Below, one piece after another: positions 1 to 7,820 of a stretch of DNA of 52,132 bases. Source of the DNA: Verrucomicrobiota bacterium (GTDB lineage Bacteria; Verrucomicrobiota; Verrucomicrobiia; Limisphaerales; UBA1096); assembly GCA_030749225.1 (NCBI GenBank), contig JASMKO010000116.1:1-52132 (forward strand). The letters are read 5' to 3'. Position numbers and translations under genes: made by a program. Below the pieces are notes generated by a model, which was given only the letters and a program-made list of their open reading frames with translations, searched no databases and was not told the DNA's origin. Every line of letters starts with the position of its first letter. Position 1 is the stretch's first letter.

Positions 1-2
1 GG

Positions 3-77
3 TGGCGACCCCTACGGGACTCGAACCCGTGCTGCCGGCGTGAAAGGCCGGTGTCCTAACCACTAGACGAAGGGGTC
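3..77 (-). tRNA. tRNA-Glu (anticodon TTC)
   Basis: Read on the minus strand, a full cloverleaf is visible. The 7-bp acceptor stem GACCCCT pairs with AGGGGTC, followed by discriminator G and an encoded CCA. The anticodon arm is CCGGC-CTTTCAC-GCCGG, with TTC at the anticodon position, and the T arm carries GGTTCGAGTCC. The TTC anticodon and the GTCTAGTGGTTAGGAC D arm are typical of bacterial glutamate tRNA. It is transcribed away from lspA. The terminal CCA is encoded rather than added. Confidence 0.96.
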
Positions 78-193
78 ACTCCGCCAAAGGCCGGGTCAAT
101 GTATTGGCTTTTTGGCGTTTGTCACGAAAAACCGCCTCAGCAAGGCTGGATCGGCCGGGGCCGAGGCGGGCTTGGCTTGCCAATGGAGGGGCA

Positions 194-775
194 ATGGGCC
201 AAAAAACCGGTAGCGCGACAATGCCGCAACCCGCCATCAATAACATCAAGATTCTCACGATTGCCCTGCTGACTCTTGGGTTGGATCAGTTGAGCAAGTG
301 GATCGTGGTTCAAAAACTGCCGTTCAACGGGAAGCCGGTGGTGGTGGTGGACGGTTTTTTTGAACTAGTTCACTTTGGCAATACAGGCGCGGCGTGGAGC
401 CTGTTCAGCGGGCAGAATTTCTGGCTGGCGATTTTCTCTCTGGCGGCATTGATTTTCCTGTGGGTATCCCGGCGGCATTTCGGGGCGGAGACGGCACTGG
501 GCCAGGTGGCGCTGGGCCTGATCCTCGGCGGCGTGGTTGGCAACCTGATCGATCGCGTGGTGCATCATCACGTGGTCGATTTTCTCCAGTTTTACATCCC
601 GTTCCCGTTTCCCGCCTTCAACGTGGCTGACAGTGGTATCTGCACCGGAGTGGGGCTTATGTTTGTGCAGTCGTTCCGAGCGCCGAAGCCGGGGGCGACT
701 TGGGCCAAGAAGGGGAAGGTGCCGCCGGAAACGCATGCGCTGCCGGAGTCGGACGAGGAAAAGTCGGAGGTGTGA
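194..775 (+). CDS. lspA: Lipoprotein signal peptidase (signal peptidase II)
   Basis: Integral inner-membrane aspartyl protease that removes the signal peptide of diacylglyceryl-modified prolipoproteins. The 193-residue product shows the family hallmarks: GNTGAAWS, the GNLIDR block with the first catalytic Asp, and FNVADSGI with the second. Four hydrophobic segments fit the usual topology, and the length is close to the usual 160-190 residues plus a charged C-terminal tail. I chose ATG 194 because a purine-rich GGAGGGG lies just upstream, although the spacing is short; ATG 221 is a possible alternative. The stop codon overlaps the GTG start of miaA (GTGA), so the two are probably translationally coupled. 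Confidence 0.95.
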   Translation: MGQKTGSATMPQPAINNIKILTIALLTLGLDQLSKWIVVQKLPFNGKPVVVVDGFFELVHFGNTGAAWSLFSGQNFWLAIFSLAALIFLWVSRRHFGAETALGQVALGLILGGVVGNLIDRVVHHHVVDFLQFYIPFPFPAFNVADSGICTGVGLMFVQSFRAPKPGATWAKKGKVPPETHALPESDEEKSEV

Positions 776-1680
776 GCACGGCGTCGGTTTACCTTGCCGG
801 CGCGACGGCGAGCGGCAAGTCGGCGTTGGCGATGCGCCTTGCTAAGCGCTTGGGCGGGGAGATTATCTCGGTGGACTCGATGCAGGTGTACCGCGGACTT
901 GACATTGGCACGGCCAAGCCAAGCGCGGCGGATCAGGGGGAGGTGCGGCATTACTTGATCGACGTGGCTGGGCTGGATGAGCCGTTCGACGTCGCGCAGT
1001 TCGTCTGCTTGGCCAAGCGGGCGGAGGAGGAGGTGCGTTCGCGGGGTGCGCGGCCGATTTTTTGCGGCGGCACTGGACTCTATTTTCGTGCGCTGTTCGA
1101 CGGACTGGGGGAGAGTCCGCCCGGCGACGAGTCGCTCCGGGCCGAACTGGAGGCCGCGCCGCTCGAGTCGCTGCTTGACGAGTTGGCGGCGAGGGATCCG
1201 GCTGCGTTTGAGTCGGTCGACCGGCAAAACCGGCGGCGGGTCGTCCGCGCCGTGGAGGTAATTCGTTTGACTGGCCGAACGTACTCGAGCCAGCGCACCG
1301 GCTGGGCTGGGCCGAGCCAAGCGCCGGAAAACTTGTTCTGCGTCACGCACGATCCGGGCGACTTGGCCAAGCGCATTCACTCGCGGGTGGATGCGATGTT
1401 CGAGCGGGGCTTGATCGCTGAGACGGAACGCTTGGCCAAGCGAGGCCTGCGTGACAACCGCCCCGCCCGCCAGGCGCTGGGCTACCGCCAGGCGCTGGAG
1501 CACCTGGACGGCGGGCCGGGAGTGGCCGAGACGGTGGAACTGGTGAAGTCCCGGACGCGGCAGTTTGCCAAGCGGCAGCGGACTTGGTTTCGCAACCAGA
1601 TGGATTGCCAGTTACTTGAGTGGCCGACGGGGAAAGCGGAGGAAGCGTGTTGCGAGCGCCTATTGGGGATGCTCGGTTGA
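772..1680 (+). CDS. miaA: tRNA dimethylallyltransferase
   Basis: Transfers a dimethylallyl group to N6 of A37 in tRNAs reading UNN codons. The 302-residue product begins with a P-loop (GATASGKS), then DSMQVYRGLDIGTAKP, the classic MiaA substrate-binding block, and later GTGLYFRAL and a basic C-terminal half (FAKRQRTWFRNQ). GTG 772 is chosen because it overlaps the lspA stop, has a GGAGG ribosome-binding site just upstream (767-771 region) and gives a normal length; an in-frame ATG at 700 would run through the end of lspA. Three copies of the iterated palindrome CTTGGCCAAG lie inside the gene (1008, 1362, 1431), at least two of them read as Leu-Ala-Lys-Arg. Confidence 0.95.
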   Translation: MSTASVYLAGATASGKSALAMRLAKRLGGEIISVDSMQVYRGLDIGTAKPSAADQGEVRHYLIDVAGLDEPFDVAQFVCLAKRAEEEVRSRGARPIFCGGTGLYFRALFDGLGESPPGDESLRAELEAAPLESLLDELAARDPAAFESVDRQNRRRVVRAVEVIRLTGRTYSSQRTGWAGPSQAPENLFCVTHDPGDLAKRIHSRVDAMFERGLIAETERLAKRGLRDNRPARQALGYRQALEHLDGGPGVAETVELVKSRTRQFAKRQRTWFRNQMDCQLLEWPTGKAEEACCERLLGMLG

Positions 1681-2154
1681 ACGAGGCTTCCGGCGCGGGC
1701 GTTTGTCCCCGTCTTTTCCGTTGCGAAAACCGGGGTGTCCGCTAGGGCTGCCCTTGAAGCGTTCCCGCCCTCCGGGAGCGCGGAGGTATTTTTCAAATTT
1801 CGCGATCTGTTCCTCGGTGAGGTCGCCACGAAGAGTCTCTTTCAATTTCTCGGTGGAGGCGCGCATGCGGGGCCGCATCTCCTCCCAGTACGTTTTCACC
1901 TCCTCGCGGCTGGCCTTGAATGCGGACTCGACCTTGACCGCCTGGGCGTCAGTGAGTTGGAGGTCGCGCTGGATGCGTTTCATCAGCCAGTTCAATTGGC
2001 CCTCCATCCGCGAGCCGGGGCCGCGTGGGCCGTGTTCGCGGGGGACCGCGCGTGGTGGCTTGGACACGCCGTGATCTGCCACGAAGTTCCCGGTCACAAA
2101 GCCGGCGGCGAAGATGACCATGGCGGCCAGGATGGGTTTCCAAGCGTTCACCAT
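1660..2154 (-). CDS. Periplasmic LTXXQ (CpxP/Spy-like) stress protein
   Basis: The 164-residue product has an N-terminal hydrophobic segment (residues 8-25) acting as a signal or anchor. It is followed by a helical region with two LTxxQ-type motifs (LQLTDAQAVKV and DLTEEQIAKFEKY), the signature of the CpxP/Spy/CnrX-type sensor-chaperone family, and a very basic Pro/Arg/Gly-rich tail. It is the third gene of a minus-strand operon with an ECF sigma factor and a membrane protein, overlapping the preceding gene by 7 bp. By analogy with CnrX/ZraP-type proteins it could sense periplasmic stress, but that role is inferred from context. Its 3' end overlaps the end of convergent miaA by 21 bp. Confidence 0.75.
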   Translation of the reverse strand: MVNAWKPILAAMVIFAAGFVTGNFVADHGVSKPPRAVPREHGPRGPGSRMEGQLNWLMKRIQRDLQLTDAQAVKVESAFKASREEVKTYWEEMRPRMRASTEKLKETLRGDLTEEQIAKFEKYLRAPGGRERFKGSPSGHPGFRNGKDGDKRPRRKPRSTEHPQ

Positions 2155-2618
2155 GTGAGTTCCAGGTCGTCAAACGAGGCCAGCATCACTGACTCGAAGT
2201 CGGTGGCTTCGGATTGATCTACTGGCAGGTTGGCGGATGTTTCTGCTGGCTCCCCTGCGGAGAACAGCATCGCGAGCATCATCACGCCGAGGCAGGGGGC
2301 GGCGGCGCGCCAAAGCATTCGTGACCAGTGCGTCAGTGGGTCGGGCGTGAGCAGCTCTCGCAGGCGCGCCATGATGCGTTTCTCGAAGGCATACGGGACG
2401 CGCTCGTTGTCCGGTAGATTGCGTGCGATTCGCAGGAACTGCTCATCGGCAGAGCCAGTCTCAAGCGCGTGCTGTTCCTGCACCTGTGCCATCACCCGGG
2501 CCGCGAAGCCGCCCGGCACCCGTTCATCCGATTGAACGGTTTTCGCCAGTTTCAGGAACTTCTGCTCTGTCTTGTTGGCCTTCATCTGCCATTGTTTATT
2601 GACGTCATCCGGTTTCAC
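2148..2618 (-). CDS. Putative membrane-anchored anti-sigma factor
   Basis: The 156-residue product contains two similar, about 30-residue helical motifs (FLKLAKTVQ...RVPGGFAARVMAQV and FLRIARNLPDNERVPYAFEKRIMARL), then one transmembrane segment (around residues 103-122) and a short acidic periplasmic tail. No zinc-binding anti-sigma (ZAS) Cys motif is visible. It lies 4 bp downstream of the ECF sigma gene and overlaps the LTXXQ gene, the usual position of an anti-sigma factor. The function is therefore inferred from synteny and topology, not from a recognised domain. The start is GTG 2618; an internal ATG at 2585 is possible. Confidence 0.6.
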   Translation of the reverse strand: MKPDDVNKQWQMKANKTEQKFLKLAKTVQSDERVPGGFAARVMAQVQEQHALETGSADEQFLRIARNLPDNERVPYAFEKRIMARLRELLTPDPLTHWSRMLWRAAAPCLGVMMLAMLFSAGEPAETSANLPVDQSEATDFESVMLASFDDLELTW

Positions 2619-2622
2619 GGGG

Positions 2623-3234
2623 TTACAACCTTTTCTCCTTCATGAGGAACCGCTCCACGGCCGCGCGCATTTCCTTGCGGGCACGGAACGCCTGCACCTT
2701 CACGAGCGACTCGGACCAGCCGGTGATCTCAGCGATTTCCCGAATCGAGCGTCCCTCGAGCTCCTGCAGCGTCAGGACGATCCTCGCCCGGTCGGAGACC
2801 TGGTCGAGCACCGTGTGCACCAGCTCGCGCGCCTCTTCCAGCTCCTCCGGATCGTCACCGGAGGGGATGTTGCCGAGGCGATCCTGCCAGTTTTCGTCGT
2901 CAAAAAGCATGTCGCTGATGGTGTGCTCCGGACGGTTGCGCCGCCGCCGCAGGGCGTCGTAGCAGGTGTTGACCGAGAGCCGCATGAACCAATGCTCGAA
3001 TGGCGCTGTGCCCCGGTAGCTGCCGAGTTTCTGGAAGGTTTTGGTGAAGATCGTTTGCACGACGTCCTCCACATCCGATTCGTTGCGGAAATATTTTCGC
3101 GCCATGCCGAACACGCGCGGCTGGTAGCGGACAACCAACTCCTCGAAGCAGTGCACCTCGCCGCCGACCACGAGCCCGACCAGTTCCTCGTCGGTTCGCA
3201 CATCGGTCTCGGGGGCCGTTTCGGTTGCCTGCAT
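2623..3234 (-). CDS. ECF-family RNA polymerase sigma factor (RpoE-like)
   Basis: The 203-residue protein has sigma region 2 (YQPRVFGMARKYFRNESDVEDVVQTIF, including the aromatic-rich -10 recognition helix, about residues 35-105) and region 4 (LQELEGRSIREIAEITGWSES, a helix-turn-helix recognising -35 elements, about residues 140-195). Regions 1 and 3 are missing, as expected for the extracytoplasmic-function class. It heads a three-gene operon with a putative anti-sigma factor and a periplasmic LTXXQ protein, a layout typical of envelope-stress circuits. The sequence alone does not reveal its signal. Confidence 0.92.
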   Translation of the reverse strand: MQATETAPETDVRTDEELVGLVVGGEVHCFEELVVRYQPRVFGMARKYFRNESDVEDVVQTIFTKTFQKLGSYRGTAPFEHWFMRLSVNTCYDALRRRRNRPEHTISDMLFDDENWQDRLGNIPSGDDPEELEEARELVHTVLDQVSDRARIVLTLQELEGRSIREIAEITGWSESLVKVQAFRARKEMRAAVERFLMKEKRL

Positions 3235-3275
3235 CGGAGTCCGCGGATCAATCCCGCTTGATCAGTAACACCCCC

Positions 3276-3303
3276 AGACTCCGTTGGTTGCCTAAAAGTT
3301 ACA
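3276..3303 (-). promoter_or_regulatory. Possible autoregulated ECF promoter upstream of the sigma gene
   Basis: On the minus strand TGTAAC (3303-3298) is followed after 17-18 bp by AGTCT (3280-3276), about 40 bp upstream of the sigma-factor start. TGTAAC/TGAAC-type -35 boxes with a GTC-type -10 are seen with several ECF sigma groups. GTAAC also recurs in inverted orientation at about 3264. This is a pattern match by eye only. Confidence 0.25.
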
Positions 3304-3310
3304 ACCCACG

Positions 3311-3320
3311 CTTGGCCAAG
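3311..3320. repeat. Iterated palindrome CTTGGCCAAG (intergenic copy)
   Basis: An exact intergenic copy of the 10-bp palindrome, preceded by CG on the left, in the gap between the sigma factor and mrp. It is one of 33 exact copies in the window. Confidence 0.9.
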
Positions 3321-3372
3321 TGCGCCGCTGCTTGCCAACCGGCCGGATTTGAGCAACAGTCCCGCCGCTTTT

Positions 3373-4440
3373 ATGCCAAGCGAAAACGAGATTCTAGACG
3401 CCCTCAAGGCGGTTAAATACCCCGGCTACTCGCGGGACATTGTTTCCTTCGGCATCGTGAAGGACGTCGCTGTGGCCAACGGCGCGGTCAGCGTCGCTAT
3501 TCACCTGACCAGTGCCAACGCCGAGGCAGCCGTGCAGATCAAGTCCGATTGCGAGGCGGCCATCAAGGCGGTCGAGGGCGTCCGCCTGGCTCACGTGCAG
3601 GTGCACCAACCGCCGGGAGGCCGCCAAGCGCAGCCTGGCGGCACCGCGCCTGGCCAAGCACCGCAAAAGGTGCCCGGGATCGCGCGCGTTATCGCCGTAG
3701 CCAGCGGCAAGGGCGGCGTGGGCAAGTCCACCGTCTCGGTCAACTTGGCCTGCGCCTTGGCCAAGCGCGGCGCGCGCATCGGCCTGCTTGACTGCGACAT
3801 CTACGGGCCGAGCATCCCTTTGATGATGGGTGTCAACGAGCGTCCGTCGGTCACCGTGGGCAGCGAGGAAAAACTAGTACCGCTCGAGAGCCACGGCGTG
3901 AAGCTGATGAGCATGGGCTTTCTTCTGCAGGACGATCAGCCGATCATCTGGCGTGGGCCGATGATCATGAGGACCATTCAGCAGTTCGTCATGCAGGTGG
4001 ACTGGGGCGAACTGGATTACCTGATCGTCGACTTGCCACCCGGGACCGGCGACGCGCAGCTCTCGCTTTGCCAGACCGTGCCGCTCGACGGTGGGGTGAT
4101 CGTGACCACGCCGCAGGAGGCGTCGCTCGGCGTCGTCCGAAAGGGCATTGAGATGTTTCGCAAGGTCAACGTGCCGATCCTGGGCTTGGTTGAGAACATG
4201 AGCTACTTCACCGCGCCCGGCGGCGAGCGGGTCGAGATTTTCGGCCACGGCGGCGGGCAGGATGAGGCGACGCGTCAGGGAGCGCCGTTCCTCGGCGAAA
4301 TGCCCCTCTTCACCGAGATTCGCAAGGGGGGTGACGACGGTGTGCCGGTGGTCCTGAGAGAGCCCGAATCTCCACCCGCTATCGTCTTTGGCCAGATCGC
4401 CCAACAATTGGAGGAACACCTGGTCGACACTCAGGGATGA
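3373..4440 (+). CDS. mrp: Mrp/ApbC-type iron-sulfur cluster carrier P-loop ATPase
   Basis: Cytosolic scaffold/carrier protein that delivers Fe-S clusters to apoproteins. The 355-residue product has an N-terminal MIP18/DUF59 domain (about residues 5-80), a Pro/Gln linker, then a deviant Walker A (ASGKGGVGKST), the DCDIYGPSIP switch and DLPPGTGD, all diagnostic of the Mrp/NBP35 family. The Cys-x-x-Cys pair that normally follows the ENMSYF block and bridges the cluster is absent here: the sequence reads ENMSYFTAPGGERVEIFGHG. Some bacterial Mrp proteins lack it. ATG 3373 is preferred; TTG 3349 in the same frame is an alternative. Confidence 0.93.
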   Translation: MPSENEILDALKAVKYPGYSRDIVSFGIVKDVAVANGAVSVAIHLTSANAEAAVQIKSDCEAAIKAVEGVRLAHVQVHQPPGGRQAQPGGTAPGQAPQKVPGIARVIAVASGKGGVGKSTVSVNLACALAKRGARIGLLDCDIYGPSIPLMMGVNERPSVTVGSEEKLVPLESHGVKLMSMGFLLQDDQPIIWRGPMIMRTIQQFVMQVDWGELDYLIVDLPPGTGDAQLSLCQTVPLDGGVIVTTPQEASLGVVRKGIEMFRKVNVPILGLVENMSYFTAPGGERVEIFGHGGGQDEATRQGAPFLGEMPLFTEIRKGGDDGVPVVLREPESPPAIVFGQIAQQLEEHLVDTQG

Positions 4441-4536
4441 TTATTTAACCGAAATCGCCGACAAACCGGTTGACAAGCGGGGGGGATATAGTAAGTTGCC
4501 CGGCCTTTTCGCTGGTTCAGCGAACTTTTTTGAACG

Positions 4537-4800
4537 ATGCCAAATATTAAGTCAGCCAAGCGTCGGATGCGTAGTGACGCGACCAAGCAGGCCCGCAACC
4601 GCTCTGTGAAGAGCACCATCAAGACCGCCGAGCGCCGTCTCAACGACGCTATCAAGGCAGGTAAAAAGGAGGCCACGCAGGCCGCGCTGAACGCCGCCTC
4701 GTCCGCGTTCGACAAGGCGGCCAAGCTCGGCGTCATCCACTCCGGCAAGGCTGACCGCAAGAAATCGCGTCTGGCCAATCGTGCTAACGTTGTTGCGTAA
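4537..4800 (+). CDS. rpsT: 30S ribosomal protein S20
   Basis: An 87-residue, highly basic helical protein starting PNIKSAKRRMR, with the family motif of repeated Lys/Arg helices and a conserved ending (IHSGKADRKKSRLANR). It binds 16S rRNA early in 30S assembly. It is single-standing, 96 bp after mrp and followed by a strong intrinsic terminator. I saw no S20 binding element in its leader. Confidence 0.97.
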   Translation: MPNIKSAKRRMRSDATKQARNRSVKSTIKTAERRLNDAIKAGKKEATQAALNAASSAFDKAAKLGVIHSGKADRKKSRLANRANVVA

Positions 4801-4829
4801 GCCAAGCGAATCCAACACAGATTTCCGAG

Positions 4830-4855
4830 GCCCCGCCAAGCGCGGGGCTTTTTTT
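4830..4855 (+). terminator. Rho-independent terminator of rpsT
   Basis: Perfect 7-bp GC stem GCCCCGC (4830-4836) and GCGGGGC (4842-4848), loop CAAGC, followed directly by seven T residues (4849-4855). It sits 30 bp after the rpsT stop codon, in the right orientation. Confidence 0.93.
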
Positions 4856-4880
4856 GTGCTCATCGGGGGGTGGGGGAACG

Positions 4881-5618
4881 CTACTCGGTGCGGTAGCGCA
4901 TGGTGACGACAGCGCGCACTTTTTTCTCGATGGTGGACGTGTCGTACTTGCCCCAGCTCGCGGTCTCGGTGGAGTTGGGTTGGGTGATCTGGAAGATGCC
5001 CTGCGAGGCGGAGATGATATTGGCCACGCGGTTGCCGCTACTCTTGGCCAGGCGCTCGGCCCGGAGCCGGGCGTTAGCGGCAGCCTGCTCGAGCAGGTTC
5101 AGTTTCAAGCCCTCGAGCTGTGTGTAGTAAAAACTGGGCGTGTGGGAGCGGAAGACGATGCCCTGCCTAATGAGTTGCGTCGACTCCTTGGCCAAGCGTT
5201 TGGCCAAGGCGACGTCGCCCGTCGTGATGGTGAGCGTCTGGGTTAATGTGTGGCTCTCAATCTCCGAGGTGGCGTGCCCCTTGGCATCCCGCTTGTAATG
5301 GGCGTTAGCGTTGATGGTGCCCTCCTCTATGGCGTCCCGTGGCACGCCCTGCTGCTGTAGAAACTCCAGAGTGGTGGTGAACTGCTGTTGAATCCGGTCG
5401 TAGCCGTCGGCGGGGTCATTCATCCGCACCGTGATTTGGCCTCGCCACGTGGCGAGGTCGGATGTGACCTCCTTTTCGGCGACGCCTTTGACCGAAACGC
5501 CGTCGGTGGCGGAGCGCATTTTTTCCAGCGCCCGGCCGCCAATGAGCGCCGATATGACGAGGCCCAGCGAGAGAATTGTCGCCAAGCCGTACCACGGTTG
5601 CCTGCCTACAGAAGCCAT
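4881..5618 (-). CDS. SIMPL-domain (DUF541) secreted or anchored protein
   Basis: The 245-residue product has an N-terminal hydrophobic segment (about residues 9-28), then the SIMPL/DUF541 fold: VSVKGVAEKEVTSDLATW near residue 40 and further typical segments such as TQTLTITTGD and LKLNLLEQAAANARLRAE. Family members (for example the BP26/OMP28 type) are periplasmic or membrane-bound, with no agreed biochemical role. It overlaps the end of the upstream DUF445 gene by 13 bp, so the two are probably coupled. An exact CTTGGCCAAG copy lies at 5187 and a one-base variant follows at 5200. Confidence 0.85.
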   Translation of the reverse strand: MASVGRQPWYGLATILSLGLVISALIGGRALEKMRSATDGVSVKGVAEKEVTSDLATWRGQITVRMNDPADGYDRIQQQFTTTLEFLQQQGVPRDAIEEGTINANAHYKRDAKGHATSEIESHTLTQTLTITTGDVALAKRLAKESTQLIRQGIVFRSHTPSFYYTQLEGLKLNLLEQAAANARLRAERLAKSSGNRVANIISASQGIFQITQPNSTETASWGKYDTSTIEKKVRAVVTMRYRTE

Positions 5619-6232
5619 AGAATCCCCAGTTGCACTAATCCAATCACGAAACCGAGCACGGCGCCAACCCTTTCGATGAACCGGAACTCACGCCGCATGA
5701 TGCCAAGCAGCATTTCCTCTAGCTTGTCGCTGGAAAAGGCCGCCACCTTCTCGCGGACCACCGCCTCGACATCCATGTTTTTCTCGAGGTGTCCGATGAA
5801 CAGTTCGCCCAGTTCCGGCATGGCCCGGGCCAGGCACTCGACCAACTCATGCTTGATTTTGTCAACCATGTCCGACCCGAGAAACATTGAAGCTATCGGG
5901 ATCGCATCCATCAGGTTGTTTTGCAAGAACTCATCCACCTTGGCTTCGATCACTTTAGTGACGTGCGCCACAAACTCCTCCCCCTGCAGATGCCTTCGTA
6001 CATCCTCCATCGAGAATAACTCGCGAGCGACCAGTTGGCCGAGCTTCTCCGCCAACGCTTGCTGCCGCTTGGGAAACACGCCCTGAATTCGCAGACCAAA
6101 GATTCGCTTTTCTTCGCGCGGATGGAACAGCATGCGCACGGCGAGGTAGTTTGTGCCCCAGCCAATCACGGCCGCGATCACGGGCAGCAAGCACCAGGTC
6201 CATTTGAAAATCTGCGGATCGCCTTCAGGCAT
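5606..6232 (-). CDS. DUF445 membrane protein
   Basis: The 208-residue protein has one hydrophobic helix at each end (WCLLPVIAAVIGWGTNYLAV and AVLGFVIGLVQLGILWLL) around a long charged helical middle. The N-terminal segment WGTNYLAVRMLFHPREEK and the following GVFPKRQ block match the DUF445/YheB pattern. The function of the family is unknown; it is often found in envelope contexts. I chose ATG 6232, which overlaps the trhO stop by 8 bp; the longer reading from 6283 would run deep into trhO. Confidence 0.8.
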   Translation of the reverse strand: MPEGDPQIFKWTWCLLPVIAAVIGWGTNYLAVRMLFHPREEKRIFGLRIQGVFPKRQQALAEKLGQLVARELFSMEDVRRHLQGEEFVAHVTKVIEAKVDEFLQNNLMDAIPIASMFLGSDMVDKIKHELVECLARAMPELGELFIGHLEKNMDVEAVVREKVAAFSSDKLEEMLLGIMRREFRFIERVGAVLGFVIGLVQLGILWLL

Positions 6233-7184
6233 TCTTCTCCGGATGCGTTTCGCGCTTCGGCTTACGCCTCGGTTGCTCGCCAATGTGGGTGCTGTTGCGT
6301 TTACGGGCGAGCGTCACCTGCTTGTGGCGTTCGCGCAGGCGGGCGCGACGTTCATCGGTCAACTCATCCGTACACCGCGGACAACACACCCCCGGTTCGT
6401 ACTGCGGTGACCGGGTGTCCGCCTCGGAGATTGGCCATCGACAGCCGAAACAAATCTTGAAGTCGCCCTGTTCAAGTCCATGCTTTACCGCCACCCGATG
6501 ATCAAACACAAAGCAGTCGCCCTCCCAGGTGCTTTCAGCTTCCGGCACGCTCTCGAGATAGCTCAATATCCCGCCCCGGAGGTGGAACACTTCCTTGAAA
6601 CCGTTCTTCAGCAGGTGCGCCGAGGCCTTTTCGCAGCGGACACCGCCGGTGCAGAACATCGCGATCTTGGAATGTTTCTCAGTATCTAGATTGTTTTTCA
6701 CGTACGCCGGCCATTCGCCGAATGTCCCGGTCTTCGGATCGATCGCGCCTCTGAACGTCCCGACCTCAACCTCGTAGTCATTGCGAGTGTCGATCAATGT
6801 CACTTCCGGGTCGTTAATCAGCTCGTTCCAGTTCTCCGGCTCGACGTACTGGCCAACCGCCTCGTTCGGGTTCACGGATGGATCGCCCAGCGTAACAATC
6901 TCCGGCCGAAGGATGACGCGCATCCGGTGAAACGTTTTCCGATCTGTGTACGACAACCGGGTTGGCAGCTTGGTCAAGCGCTCATCGGTGCGCAGAAAAT
7001 CGAGCGCCGACGTGATCCCATTGCTTGGCCCGGCGATAGTGCCGTTGATGCCTTCCGGAGCAAGGATGATGGTGCCAAGCACCGATCGGCTGTTGCAGAA
7101 CTGCCTGATCGGAGCCTGCTTGGCCTCAAAATCCGGCAGATCGGCGAACAGATAAAATGTGGCGACGGTGTACTCCATTCCCAT
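6225..7184 (-). CDS. trhO: tRNA uridine(34) hydroxylase, rhodanese family
   Basis: Oxygen-dependent hydroxylase making 5-hydroxyuridine at the wobble base U34 of tRNA (YceA family). The 319-residue product has an N-terminal acylphosphatase-like domain (EGINGTI near residue 45) and a rhodanese domain (LIDTRNDYEVEVGTF, then the active-site loop CTGGVRCEKA with the catalytic Cys). A Cys-rich C-terminal region (CFGCRW, CCPRC) ends in a basic tail. The start could be TTG 7190, ATG 7184 or ATG 7178; I took 7184. It leads a minus-strand trio with DUF445 and SIMPL genes. Confidence 0.93.
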   Translation of the reverse strand: MGMEYTVATFYLFADLPDFEAKQAPIRQFCNSRSVLGTIILAPEGINGTIAGPSNGITSALDFLRTDERLTKLPTRLSYTDRKTFHRMRVILRPEIVTLGDPSVNPNEAVGQYVEPENWNELINDPEVTLIDTRNDYEVEVGTFRGAIDPKTGTFGEWPAYVKNNLDTEKHSKIAMFCTGGVRCEKASAHLLKNGFKEVFHLRGGILSYLESVPEAESTWEGDCFVFDHRVAVKHGLEQGDFKICFGCRWPISEADTRSPQYEPGVCCPRCTDELTDERRARLRERHKQVTLARKRNSTHIGEQPRRKPKRETHPEKNA

Positions 7185-7272
7185 GGCCAAGCGGTCGGCA
7201 TCGCTTGGCCGGGGAGGATGCAGAAAACCAAGGCCGGCAACAAGCCAATGTCACCGGATGAAAGGGTCGCTT

Positions 7273-7292
7273 GACAAGCGCTTGGCCAAGCG
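7273..7292. repeat. Double iterated palindrome between trhO and the next gene
   Basis: A degenerate unit (TTGACAAGCG) is followed immediately by an exact CTTGGCCAAG (7281-7290), giving a TTGACAAGCG-CTTGGCCAAG tandem in the divergent intergenic region. Imperfect relatives (GGCCAAGCGG, CGCTTGGCCGG) lie at 7185-7215. Confidence 0.8.
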
Positions 7293-7307
7293 GAACGGTC
7301 ACCGCGG

Positions 7308-7820
7308 ATGAATCGGAGGCAGGCAAACATCCCTTGGAGGTTTCTTGGTGGACTATTTGGTGTCACACTCGTGCTGTACTTCGCCGGGTTTTACGGCATC
7401 GAGTACCTGCGCGAGCGCAAGGGGCCGTGGCAGGTCAATTTCGACGACGAAGCTGCCGGTGGCCCGACCATGACGATCCGCCAACCATCGCTTGGCATCG
7501 ACGGCTTTCGCATCGTGTTCGAGGGCGTAAGCAAGGACGGGCTCGCCAGCGGCGAACTGACATTCGACGAACCTGGTCGCAATGCACAGCCGATGGACAA
7601 AACGCCCGAGAGCAGTCAGGAACTAAAACAGAAATCGTTTCGAGTACCATTCGGTGAATGCATCTACCAGGACCTGATGTTCCTGCCCGGCGTCGTGACA
7701 ATGAACCTCCTTGGCCACGAGATCGAACTGATGCCTCGCACGCTCGTCGTCGATAAAAAAGAGGTGCCGTGGAGCACGACCGGCGCGCAGATCACCCTCC
7801 AGCCGCCGGCCAAAAAATAA
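7308..7820 (+). CDS. Hypothetical membrane-anchored protein
   Basis: A 170-residue product with one N-terminal transmembrane helix (about residues 11-30) and a predicted extracytoplasmic beta-rich domain with no motif I recognise. It is a lone plus-strand gene, divergent from trhO and convergent with the esterase operon, ending exactly one base before that operon's last gene ends. Codon use matches the neighbours, and the ATG start follows a short intergenic region. No function is proposed. Confidence 0.7.
   Translation: MNRRQANIPWRFLGGLFGVTLVLYFAGFYGIEYLRERKGPWQVNFDDEAAGGPTMTIRQPSLGIDGFRIVFEGVSKDGLASGELTFDEPGRNAQPMDKTPESSQELKQKSFRVPFGECIYQDLMFLPGVVTMNLLGHEIELMPRTLVVDKKEVPWSTTGAQITLQPPAKK

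Noticed and set aside
592..1503. Long antisense open frame opposite miaA, and similar long frames opposite pheA, scpA/scpB, nfeD, the jelly-roll-like gene and dnaA
   Set aside because: Each lies wholly opposite a gene with clear family motifs, is Arg/His/Ala-rich and lacks recognisable domains. GC-rich DNA gives such frames by chance.
4470..4492. TTGACA and TATAGT upstream of rpsT as a sigma-70 promoter
   Set aside because: Both hexamers fit, but the spacer is only 11 bp instead of about 17, so this pair is unlikely to function as a promoter.
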